DNA from: Arenibacter sp. F26102
GTDB taxonomy: Bacteria > Bacteroidota > Bacteroidia > Flavobacteriales > Flavobacteriaceae
DNA length: 64,000 bases
Reading direction: 5' to 3'
Assembly (NCBI RefSeq): GCF_023015865.1
Contig: NZ_JALKBC010000003.1
Location: 186,001-250,000 of the forward strand
A program made the position numbers and the translations under genes. The stretch's first letter is position 1. Each line of letters starts with the position of its first letter. Shown here piece after piece: positions 36,546 through 44,664 of this stretch. Below the pieces are notes generated by a model. The model ran no database searches. It saw only the letters and a program-made list of their open reading frames with translations, and was not told the origin of the DNA.

Positions 36546-37415
36546 ATGAAAAGAAGAACATTTATAGGAACCTCAGCGGCCGCATCTGTTGGCTTGCTGG
36601 CTTGCAAAAATGGAAATGCAATGGAATCAAATAAAGAAAAAGAAACCAAACTAAAAAACAACATTAACCATAGCGTCTGTTATTGGTGTTACGGCAGCAT
36701 TCCACTAGAAGATTTTCTTAAGTCGTTAAATGACTTGGGGGTAAAAAGTGTTGACCTTATTGGTCCCAAAGACTGGCCGTTACTGAAAAAATACAATATT
36801 AATTCCTCTATGTGCAATGGAGCTGAAATTAGCCTTACTGAAGGCTGGAACGACCACAAATATCATGAAACTCTGATTAAAAATTATACAGAAATGATTC
36901 CCAAGGTTGCCAAAGCAGGGTACACCAATCTTATCTGCTTTAGTGGCAACCGCAGGGGAATGGATGATGCGGTTGGTCTGCAAAACTGTGTAGACGGATT
37001 AAAGCAGATTATGCCACTTGCCGAAAAACACGGAGTAGTGATACAAATGGAGTTATTGAATTCCAAGGTGGACCACGATGATTATATGTGCGATCACACG
37101 GAATGGGGTGTGGAATTATGTAAAAAGTTGGGGTCAAACAATTTTAAACTACTTTATGATATCTACCATATGCAGATTATGGAGGGTGATATTATTAGAA
37201 ACATTCAGGATTACAACGAGTTTTTTGGACATTATCACACCGGTGGAAACCCAGGAAGAAATGAAATTAACGAAACTCAGGAACTGTATTACCCAGCCAT
37301 CATGAAGGCTATTTTGGCCACTGGTTTTAAAGGGCATGTGGCACAGGAATTTATACCCACTTGGAAGGATAAAATAGCAGCTCTAAAAGAAGGGGTTACT
37401 ATTTGTGACGTATAG
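36546..37415 (+). CDS. Sugar-isomerase-like TIM-barrel protein with Tat lipoprotein signal
   Basis: A 289-residue protein from ATG 36546 whose N-terminus KRRTFIGTSAAASVGLLAC is a twin-arginine motif leading to a lipobox Cys. The body (about 45-289) is an AP-endonuclease-2/xylose-isomerase-like barrel most similar to hydroxypyruvate isomerase (Hyi): metal ligands likely sit in MELLNSKVDHD, LLYDIYHMQ, GHYHTGGNPGRNEI and AQEFIP. Tat export plus a lipid anchor would place an isomerase in the periplasm, where its substrate is unknown. An upstream in-frame ATG at 36510 is less likely since it would bury the signal. A terminator follows at 37453. Confidence 0.85.
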   Translation: MKRRTFIGTSAAASVGLLACKNGNAMESNKEKETKLKNNINHSVCYWCYGSIPLEDFLKSLNDLGVKSVDLIGPKDWPLLKKYNINSSMCNGAEISLTEGWNDHKYHETLIKNYTEMIPKVAKAGYTNLICFSGNRRGMDDAVGLQNCVDGLKQIMPLAEKHGVVIQMELLNSKVDHDDYMCDHTEWGVELCKKLGSNNFKLLYDIYHMQIMEGDIIRNIQDYNEFFGHYHTGGNPGRNEINETQELYYPAIMKAILATGFKGHVAQEFIPTWKDKIAALKEGVTICDV

Positions 37416-37452
37416 TAGAATTCAAAACCAAGTCCTTAAAATATATCAATCC

Positions 37453-37482
37453 AAAAGGAGACTTCATAAAAGGTCTCCTTTT
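37453..37482 (+). terminator. Rho-independent terminator after the Hyi-like gene
   Basis: A 10-bp stem AAAAGGAGAC / GTCTCCTTTT (37453-37462, 37473-37482) with a 10-nt loop and AGTTGTTT after it. On the minus strand it also lies just past the DUF922 stop and may serve both convergent genes. Confidence 0.75.
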
Positions 37483-38011
37483 AGTTGTTTAAAGCCTTCC
37501 TGATTTTTTTATTCCAAATTAATTGTTGAACCGTATCCCTTGAAAAATTGGTTTCCGAATCGTATTTATTTTGAAAATCGTTTAATTCCCTGAGAATATT
37601 TCTATATATCTCCTTTACCTCTGATTTTGCATTTTTAGTAAATTTGGCCTTGGCCAGTTCCTGACGCATTTTACGGGCATAAACTTCAGTGATATCAAAA
37701 TGCAATTGTTCGTGACCTAAAACGATAGGGTTGGCCAGTTTATATTTATACCAGGATTTGTTTGGATAAAAATGACAGCTCACCCTGAAATCCAGCTCCA
37801 TTTTATCAGCAGTTCCCTGGGCAGAAAAACTGTAGGTTATTCCACTTGCCGTAATCGCAGCTGCATTGGAAATATTCGATGGATTGCCCTTGAAATCGGC
37901 CCAGGTCAACTTTTTCCCAGGGTGCCATTCAATTACCTCATCCTCTTGACCAAAACCCAAATTGAGTGCTAGACATACAACAATGAGCATTATTGTTTTT
38001 AAAGTTTCCAC
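37481..38011 (-). CDS. DUF922-type secreted protein with HExxH-like motif
   Basis: About 176 residues from GTG 38011, which shares its first G with the upstream OsmC-like stop (TAGTG); the n-region METLKT plus IMLIVVCLALNLGFGQ makes a good signal peptide. ATG 37990 is a shorter alternative that loses the basic n-region. The domain has WHPGKKLTWADFKGNP and the HEQLHFDITEVYARKM block of DUF922, a predicted zinc-dependent protease family (HExxH reads HEQLH here). It is the last gene of the guaA to DUF922 chain and probably periplasmic. Confidence 0.8.
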   Translation of the reverse strand: METLKTIMLIVVCLALNLGFGQEDEVIEWHPGKKLTWADFKGNPSNISNAAAITASGITYSFSAQGTADKMELDFRVSCHFYPNKSWYKYKLANPIVLGHEQLHFDITEVYARKMRQELAKAKFTKNAKSEVKEIYRNILRELNDFQNKYDSETNFSRDTVQQLIWNKKIRKALNN

Positions 38012-38409
38012 TAGAAAGAGATATTCATTGAGATATCCGGATGCAGCGTACAATGCATGGAGTATGCATCTTCAGTGCTATCCCAAATTTTAATATGTTT
38101 ATCCAAGTAATTAACTTCTGAACAAAATTTAAGGTGGATTTTAGAAATCCGCCTGAGTTCGTTTTTTATATAATTTGATACTTCAGCCGTAGAATTTTCT
38201 AGACCCAATTCCAGACTTCTCGCCTTCATTCCTATAACGGAGAAAAAAAAGCTGGTCAAACCGCTAAAAGCAATATCTGTGTGCGCAAATAACTGCCCTA
38301 AACGATCGTTATCCAATGGGGCATCGGTAATTAAAGTATTACCTGATCTAATATTTTCAAATCTTGTCTTATGTCCACCGCTATAGGTTACTTTCGACGT
38401 CATCAGCAT
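38011..38409 (-). CDS. OsmC-family protein lacking both catalytic cysteines
   Basis: The 132 residues align with the OsmC/Ohr peroxiredoxin-like fold of flavobacteria: KVTYSGGHKTRFENIRSGN, ITDAPLDND, then FAHTDIAFSG and LHPDISM near the end. The usual GSC peroxidatic motif reads TSF (Phe at about 54), and the second cysteine (normally in TCPVAYSL) appears to be Tyr116. Only Cys96 and Cys120 remain, neither at a catalytic position. It is thus probably not a peroxidase. Its ATG overlaps the LysM gene stop by one base (TAATG); ATG 38403 is an alternative start. A regulatory, scaffolding or decaying copy are all possible. Confidence 0.8.
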   Translation of the reverse strand: MLMTSKVTYSGGHKTRFENIRSGNTLITDAPLDNDRLGQLFAHTDIAFSGLTSFFFSVIGMKARSLELGLENSTAEVSNYIKNELRRISKIHLKFCSEVNYLDKHIKIWDSTEDAYSMHCTLHPDISMNISF

Positions 38410-40574
38410 TAATCCTCAAGCTCCATCATCCTCATATTTTCATAACCCAATATATAGGAGGCTCTATTATAATATCCGGAAGAGATGTCCTTGATATAAT
38501 TGAACTTGTTACCAATATATTCAGTTTCCCCAATAAGTTTGGAGGCAATAACCAAATCGTTTTTATAAGCGAGTTTTAGAAGCATGTCCATTGTAAGATC
38601 AAAGCCGCGAACTGCGTACTCATCAGGATTCGAACCATATTTATTTCTATATGCTTTTAAGAAACCATTAGCTTCGGCCTCTCTAGACGCGGAAGGATAT
38701 GTAAATCTCAAATTAGAAAGGTGGGAATAAGAAACTACCTCACTATCAAAAGCCTTGTTCTTGTCCGTTGTAAAAAGTCGTATACTAATTTCTTTGTTTA
38801 TTAAAGAATTGAGCAACGACCCCACGTGATACACCACATTGGCCTGATCGGTTTCCAAAAACACCCAATTTTCGTTCTCCAATGACAATATCTTCGAAAT
38901 TTTATCAATGTCCACAGTCCGATCTTCCTTCAAGGCCACAATTTTAGCCCCAGGAAATTTCATCATCAAAGCGGATTCCGTAGGTTTATTCTTTTGGTCA
39001 GCAATTATAACAATATTCTCTTTGGTCCGTATGCCTTCAACATAGGTCATCATATGGTCTTCCATGACTTTTTCAGAAGGAAGCGCAAAAAACACGTTGT
39101 TCAAACTTAAATCACTTTTTTCGGTCAAGGGAGCAACAACCGGAACTCCATATTCAGCGGCCTGCATGGCCACCTCTTTTAAAGATTGGGGCTCCAAGGG
39201 ACCAAAAATAGCAGAGACCCCTATCAAATTTTCCCTTTGCAATATTCCCTTTGTACGATTCAAGTCCAATTGGGTATCGTAGGTTTTCACATCAACCGAG
39301 ACTCCTAATTTAGCTATTGAATCCAGGGCAACCATAGCTCCTGAATATAGACCCAAACTATATCTAACATCTTTTCTATTTTCTATGGCATTTTTTGTGG
39401 CGACATTGTCATTTAAATCCAACCTATCCAACCTAAAGGGCAAAAGAAATATTAGCTTAGGCCTGTTTAATTTATTGATACTGTCCTTTAAATTGATCTT
39501 ATCCAAGATCAGTGCGTTTTTTACGTCAAAATTACCTGTCTGGTCTTTAGGTAGTTTCAAGACCATCCCCGCCTTTAGTCCGTCCTTTAATTCTGGATTA
39601 AGATCCAATAATTCTTTATAAGTCACCCCAAATTTACGGGTAAGGGAAAACTCGGTCTGTTTTGGTTTGACCTCATAAAAATTGTAATTCTCAATATTCA
39701 CTTCTCCGGTCTCTACCTTTTGAACAGGTATCCTCAACACCATGCCTTCCTTTAGTCCACCCCTTTCCTTAATTTCAGGGTTCAAGGCTATTATTTCGCT
39801 GGAGGTTAATCCAAACTTTTTCTCCAAACTATAAAAAGTTTGCTTGGGCGGAACGGTATATGAATTGTACAACTGGGTTTCTTGATCTTTAATCGTACTG
39901 CCCAATAATTTTGGCAGCAACAACTCTTGACCGGAAGACAAGTAATCTGTTATTTTCGATAATTTCGGATTGAGCACCAATAAACTATCTATGGTAATCC
40001 CGTACTTATTGGCTATACTCCACCTTGTCTCTTTAGGCTGTACGGTATAAATTACATAATTATCTTCAATGAATGCCTTTTCGGCTGGATCAACTCTTTT
40101 ATATTTAGGAATCTTAAGAATCATCCCCTTTTTCAATTGCACAGAGTACAACTCCTTATTGTAGCGCTTAATATCATCTTCTGAAATATTATACCGTTTG
40201 GATATACCGAACAGTGTTTCTTTTCTTTTGGTTCGGTGCGAGATATATCCAATAGGCTGCCGGTTTTGAGGACCGTCTTCATTTCCTTTTAGTGCTTGCA
40301 ACAATGCTGTTACCTCGGTTACACTATCCTTTTTTACCACGGCACCGTTTGCCGTGGGAATTACCAAAATAGTGTTGACCCTTAATGCCTGACCTTTTTT
40401 TATCTCCTTATTGTAATTTAATATCCCCTGCTCGGAAACGTTGTATCGTTTAGCGATACCTTCTAAAGTTTCTCCAGCTTTAACAGAATGGGTAGTGAAT
40501 TTTTGCGCTATTGCATTGAAGCTAAACAACAATAAAAAAACCGTTGTAATAATTACTTTACTATATATTTTCAC
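38409..40574 (-). CDS. Five-LysM protein with periplasmic-binding-like domain
   Basis: The 721-residue protein has a signal peptide (VIITTVFLLLFSFNAIAQ) and five LysM domains at about residues 25-72, 105-155, 170-222, 232-285 and 300-345 (for example HSVKAGETLEGIAKRYNVSE). After a linker comes a type 1 periplasmic-binding fold (about 375-720, beginning RPKLIFLLPFRLD) similar to branched-chain amino acid binding proteins and LpoA. LysM anchors it to peptidoglycan. The binding-like domain may sense or regulate cell-wall synthesis rather than feed a transporter, since no ABC transporter genes are near. It is downstream of guaA and overlaps the OsmC-like gene. Confidence 0.9.
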   Translation of the reverse strand: MKIYSKVIITTVFLLLFSFNAIAQKFTTHSVKAGETLEGIAKRYNVSEQGILNYNKEIKKGQALRVNTILVIPTANGAVVKKDSVTEVTALLQALKGNEDGPQNRQPIGYISHRTKRKETLFGISKRYNISEDDIKRYNKELYSVQLKKGMILKIPKYKRVDPAEKAFIEDNYVIYTVQPKETRWSIANKYGITIDSLLVLNPKLSKITDYLSSGQELLLPKLLGSTIKDQETQLYNSYTVPPKQTFYSLEKKFGLTSSEIIALNPEIKERGGLKEGMVLRIPVQKVETGEVNIENYNFYEVKPKQTEFSLTRKFGVTYKELLDLNPELKDGLKAGMVLKLPKDQTGNFDVKNALILDKINLKDSINKLNRPKLIFLLPFRLDRLDLNDNVATKNAIENRKDVRYSLGLYSGAMVALDSIAKLGVSVDVKTYDTQLDLNRTKGILQRENLIGVSAIFGPLEPQSLKEVAMQAAEYGVPVVAPLTEKSDLSLNNVFFALPSEKVMEDHMMTYVEGIRTKENIVIIADQKNKPTESALMMKFPGAKIVALKEDRTVDIDKISKILSLENENWVFLETDQANVVYHVGSLLNSLINKEISIRLFTTDKNKAFDSEVVSYSHLSNLRFTYPSASREAEANGFLKAYRNKYGSNPDEYAVRGFDLTMDMLLKLAYKNDLVIASKLIGETEYIGNKFNYIKDISSGYYNRASYILGYENMRMMELED

Positions 40575-40713
40575 AAGTATAGATTTTAATTGTTCTATTT
40601 ATAATAAGTCAAGTATAACATTGAGAACGACTACAAACACAACAATGTTATACTAAAAATTAAAAAATAATGCGCAGTTAGAAATTTAAAATTCCGTCTC
40701 AGATGCTAATAAT

Positions 40714-42246
40714 CTATTCCCATTCAATCGTTGCAGGTGGTTTGGAGCTAATATCATATACCACCCTATTTACACCTCTAACCTTATTTATGATGTCGTT
40801 GGAGGTTTTCTGCAAAAATTCATAGGGCAAATTCACCCAATCCGCTGTCATCCCGTCCGTACTTTCAACTGCCCTTAAAGCTACACATTTTTCATAGGTC
40901 CTTTCATCTCCCATAACACCAACACTATTAACAGGCAAGAGCATTGCTCCCGCTTGCCAGACTTTGTCATAAAGTCCCCATTCCTTTAATCCGTTGATGA
41001 AAATAGCATCTACCTCTTGTAAAATAGCCACTTTCTCGCGAGTTATGTCTCCTAAAATACGAATTGCCAACCCAGGTCCAGGAAAGGGATGCCTGCCCAA
41101 TAGTTCCTTATCGATTCCCAAACTTGCACCTACCCGCCTAACTTCATCCTTAAACAACATTCGCAATGGCTCTACCACCTTCAATTTCATATAATCCGGT
41201 AATCCACCTACATTATGATGACTTTTAATGGTTGCAGACGGACCTCCTGTGGCCGAAACGGATTCAATAACATCTGGGTATATTGTTCCCTGAGCTAGCC
41301 ATTTTGCATCTTCCACTAAATGCGATTCATCATCAAAGACTTCTATAAAAACCTTTCCAATGGCTTTTCTTTTCTTTTCCGGATCACTTTCTCCTTCCAA
41401 GCTATCCAAAAAACGTGCCGAAGCGTCCACTCCCTTAACATTTAACCCCATTCCTTCATATTGGTCCAAAACAGCTTGGAACTCATTTTTACGAAGAAGC
41501 CCGTTATTTACGAATATACAGTGTAAATGCTTCCCAATTGCTTTGTGCAGCAAAACTGCCGCCACTGTTGAGTCTACACCACCGGAAAGTCCAAGTATCA
41601 CCTTTTCATCACCAATCTTAGCCTTTAATTCTGCTACGGTAGTTTCCACAAAAGAATCCGGAGTCCAAGTCTGCGCCACACCAGCTATATGTACCAAAAA
41701 GTTTTCCAATAACCTTTTCCCATCAGTCGTATGATAAACCTCAGGATGAAATTGAATAGCATAGGTCTCTTCATCTTTTAATTTATATGCCGCATTCTCC
41801 ACATCGTGCGTACTGGCCAATTTTATTGCTCCAGCCGGTAATTCCTTTATAGTATCACTATGGCTCATCCAAACCTGGCTGCCTTCCGAAATTCCTTCGA
41901 AAAAAGATTCACTGTGATCAATAAAAGTCAATTTAGCCCTCCCGTATTCACGGGTATTGGAAGGCGCTACATTGCCACCGTTAAAGTGGGCCAAATATTG
42001 TGCACCATAGCAAACGGCCAATAGTGGCATTTTGCCTTTAATCTGGGTCAAATCTGGATGCGGGGCATCATCTCCCCTTACCGAAAACGGTGAACCCGAA
42101 AGGATCACAGCCTTGTATTCCGATAAATCCTCAGGCAAATGGTTGTACGGTTTTATTTCGCAGAAAATATTAAGTTCCCTGACCCTTCTAGCGATGAGCT
42201 GCGTATATTGGGAACCAAAATCTAATATTAGGACGTTATTTTGCAT
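40714..42246 (-). CDS. guaA: GMP synthase (glutamine-hydrolysing)
   Basis: GuaA converts XMP to GMP with glutamine. The class I amidotransferase domain ([20 protein letters not shown], Cys in [13 protein letters not shown], His in QFHPEVYHT) is followed by the ATP pyrophosphatase ([18 protein letters not shown]) and dimerisation domain, ending [18 protein letters not shown] start at ATG 42246 (510 residues); a TTG two codons earlier is unlikely. A TATTTTTG box ends 4 nt before the ATG and would give an almost leaderless message if used. The LysM gene follows after 139 nt. Confidence 0.98.
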   Translation of the reverse strand: MQNNVLILDFGSQYTQLIARRVRELNIFCEIKPYNHLPEDLSEYKAVILSGSPFSVRGDDAPHPDLTQIKGKMPLLAVCYGAQYLAHFNGGNVAPSNTREYGRAKLTFIDHSESFFEGISEGSQVWMSHSDTIKELPAGAIKLASTHDVENAAYKLKDEETYAIQFHPEVYHTTDGKRLLENFLVHIAGVAQTWTPDSFVETTVAELKAKIGDEKVILGLSGGVDSTVAAVLLHKAIGKHLHCIFVNNGLLRKNEFQAVLDQYEGMGLNVKGVDASARFLDSLEGESDPEKKRKAIGKVFIEVFDDESHLVEDAKWLAQGTIYPDVIESVSATGGPSATIKSHHNVGGLPDYMKLKVVEPLRMLFKDEVRRVGASLGIDKELLGRHPFPGPGLAIRILGDITREKVAILQEVDAIFINGLKEWGLYDKVWQAGAMLLPVNSVGVMGDERTYEKCVALRAVESTDGMTADWVNLPYEFLQKTSNDIINKVRGVNRVVYDISSKPPATIEWE

Positions 42247-42672
42247 GGGCAAAAATAGTAATTTGAAATTTTTGTAAAAGGATCTTTGAGGTATATTAAT
42301 TACAAAACTTATAAACAGAGTAAATTTACCTACACATATTCGCTTAATATCCCCTAAAATAAAGGGATTCCTTCGGATGGCCCCAAACTAAATTTTTCTG
42401 GTTCAAGTTCTTTATGTTCGACTTGCTGTATTTCAAAATTTACCTAGATTCCTATGTTTTTATCAAAATAGGACAAAAATAAAGCCCGGTAACCAACCGG
42501 GCTTTCTAATCAAAACCAACCTAAACCAATTAACTAATTATAACTACTCACAATTTCATTCGAAATTATTTTCAAATTCATAGCAATTTATATCTATAAC
42601 AACTGAGAAAAGAAATACCCTACTCCAACTTTTATTTTTATCTTTAATAAACCAAAAAAAAAAACGATATTC
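42247..42672. other. Intergenic region with an orphan hairpin
   Basis: This 426-bp gap between divergent guaA and the PNPOx-like gene holds the hairpin at 42481 and, after it, an A/C-rich tract (CCAACCTAAACCAATTAACT from 42519). No protein-coding frame with homology is visible. A small RNA is possible but not shown. Confidence 0.45.
42481..42505 (-). terminator. Orphan rho-independent terminator
   Basis: A 10-bp stem AAAGCCCGGT / ACCGGGCTTT with a 5-nt loop; on the minus strand it is followed by ATTTTTG. No annotated gene ends before it on either strand, which hints at an unannotated short transcript. Confidence 0.6.
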
Positions 42673-43218
42673 ATGGCCACCGTTTATTTACAGGAAATAA
42701 GGGAAGAGCTCCAAAAGGGACCCACGGAAAAGGACCATCCCTTTCGTTTTTTTACATTTGCAACCGTGGGATTAGATCAAATTGCCCGTTTGCGAACTGT
42801 CGTCCTAAGAGATGTTTCCAAGGACCTAAAACTAACTTTTTATACTGATAGACGCTCTAAAAAGATAACCCATATCAAAGAAAACAAAAGGGTTAGCCTG
42901 CTCCTTTACCACCCAGGCAAATTGTTGCAATTAAAGATTGAAGGTACGGCAACCTACAAAGATGATGATGCCACCAAGGAGAAATACTGGAGTAAATTGG
43001 ATGCGTACGCAAAAAAGCAATACACAACAAGCAGATCTCCTGGCAGTAATTTAATTAATCCCCAGAATTTGGAATATTTAAGTGAAGAAAATCATTTCTG
43101 TTTAGTGGAAATTACACCCTTTAAAATAGAATATCTAAAATTAAGTCAACCCCACCATATCAGGGTCCGTTTTTCCAAAGTTGGTATTCAGTGGGAAAGT
43201 GAGTATTTGGTCCCCTAA
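42673..43218 (+). CDS. PNPOx-like flavin-dependent protein
   Basis: The 181-residue protein has the split-barrel fold of pyridoxamine 5'-phosphate oxidases: FRFFTFATVGLDQIARLRTV for FMN binding, TFYTDRRSKKITHIKENKRV and VSLLLYHPGK. The C-terminal EITPFKIEYLKLSQPHHIRV ends as in the family, but the canonical PdxH substrate-binding RxH tail is absent. It may be a pyridoxamine-phosphate oxidase-related protein of other specificity. Its stop shares CTAA with the stop of the convergent decarboxylase gene, whose cofactor, PLP, is what true PdxH makes. Confidence 0.82.
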   Translation: MATVYLQEIREELQKGPTEKDHPFRFFTFATVGLDQIARLRTVVLRDVSKDLKLTFYTDRRSKKITHIKENKRVSLLLYHPGKLLQLKIEGTATYKDDDATKEKYWSKLDAYAKKQYTTSRSPGSNLINPQNLEYLSEENHFCLVEITPFKIEYLKLSQPHHIRVRFSKVGIQWESEYLVP

Positions 43219-44591
43219 GCCATGGAATCCAATATCATGGAAATATCCTTCTCCGTAGTATCCGGATTAATAAAACAAAAGCGCGCCACAGTTTCGTAAA
43301 CACCCTGTTGCTTATACTTTGTAGGAGTTACCAAGGCAAATCCTTCCCTGTGATTTTTATAGGTCCAATGGGTGTAATCTCGGGGAGACCATCCTTTTCT
43401 TCTAAAAAGCACACATGAAAGACTAGGTTCCCTAACCAATTCCACCAAGGAATGCTTTCGTATAAGCTCCCCTGCCATATTGGCCAATTCAATGCCTTGA
43501 TCAACTGCCCACGAATATTTATCCGTACCATGCATAGCCAATGAAAACCAAAGCGGCAAGCCCCTAACCCGGCGAGTCAGTTGTATTTGATAGTCAGAAG
43601 GATTAAAACCATGGGCACCTTCATCCTTGAATATTTCCAAATAAGAACCTTCCTGTGAATGGGCTTCCTTGGCCAATTCAGGATTTTTATAAATTATGGC
43701 TCCACAGTCATAGGGCGAAAAAAGCCATTTATGCGGATCAATGGTTATACTATCCGCTTGCTCTATTCCTTGGAACAACGGCCTTGCTATTTTGGAGGCC
43801 AAGGCACCGCCACCATAGGCTGCATCTACATGAAACCAAAGGTTTTCCGTATTGCACACTGTGGCAATACCTGCCAAATCATCAATAATCCCTGCATTGG
43901 TGGTACCTCCAGTACCAACAACTGCAAACAACCTATCCCTTTGTTGTGTGTCAAGGGTATCAATTTTTTCATTTAGGGCCTCTGCGGTCATTTGTTCCTC
44001 AGTTTCAACCAAAAGTACATCACAATCTATGACCTTGGCCATGGATTTAACCGATGAGTGGGCACCGGAGGAAGTTATAATCAATCCTTTTTTATTGGTA
44101 TTACTAGGATTTTTGCGCCAATTTTCCCTAGCGGTAACCATGGCGGATAAGTTGGCGGCGGTACCCCCGCTTGTGAACACCCCAAAGGAACCTGAAGGCA
44201 ATCCAGTTAAGGAAACCAACCATTTCATAGCCTCGTTCTCGCAAAATATTCCACCTGCACCTTCCATCCAATAAGCACCATGGATACTTGATGCCGAAGT
44301 AACCAGATCAAACATTACCGCGGCACGCGTAGGTGAAGCGGGCACAAATGCCAAATGTCTGGGATGATCTATAGGTACCGTAGCTTTAATAAGCACATCT
44401 TTAAATAATTGAAACGCCCTTTCCCCTCCTATACCATCAGGAGTAACCGTTTCTCCAACTAAGGCCTTTAATTCTTCTTCTTTCTTGGGTTTGCCCAATT
44501 CCGGGGCTGGATGGGTGATGCGGCCAATAGCGTATTTCATGACATCCAATGTCATTTCCACCATTTCAAAATCTACCTTGTGCATGGACAT
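43215..44591 (-). CDS. Group II PLP-dependent amino-acid decarboxylase
   Basis: The 458-residue protein matches aromatic-L-amino-acid/glutamate-type decarboxylases: SGGTAANLSAMVTARENW, SGAHSSVKS (His178 stacks on PLP), HVDAAYGGGAL (Asp256) and the Schiff-base Lys288 in ITIDPHKWLFSPYDCGA. The family converts amino acids such as tyrosine, tryptophan or DOPA to amines; the exact substrate cannot be read. ATG 44585 is a possible alternative start. It lies 73 nt downstream of bshC on the same strand. Confidence 0.9.
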   Translation of the reverse strand: MSMHKVDFEMVEMTLDVMKYAIGRITHPAPELGKPKKEEELKALVGETVTPDGIGGERAFQLFKDVLIKATVPIDHPRHLAFVPASPTRAAVMFDLVTSASSIHGAYWMEGAGGIFCENEAMKWLVSLTGLPSGSFGVFTSGGTAANLSAMVTARENWRKNPSNTNKKGLIITSSGAHSSVKSMAKVIDCDVLLVETEEQMTAEALNEKIDTLDTQQRDRLFAVVGTGGTTNAGIIDDLAGIATVCNTENLWFHVDAAYGGGALASKIARPLFQGIEQADSITIDPHKWLFSPYDCGAIIYKNPELAKEAHSQEGSYLEIFKDEGAHGFNPSDYQIQLTRRVRGLPLWFSLAMHGTDKYSWAVDQGIELANMAGELIRKHSLVELVREPSLSCVLFRRKGWSPRDYTHWTYKNHREGFALVTPTKYKQQGVYETVARFCFINPDTTEKDISMILDSMA

Positions 44592-44664
44592 AGTCTGTTT
44601 TTAACAAATATAACCTTTTGGATTGTTACGATCTTTCAAGGAAACCAATAAAAAAGTATAGTTT

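Noticed and set aside
42250..42257. TATTTTTG box as proof of a leaderless guaA message
   Set aside because: The octamer is common in AT-rich DNA and no -33 element is at the right distance; too weak to claim.
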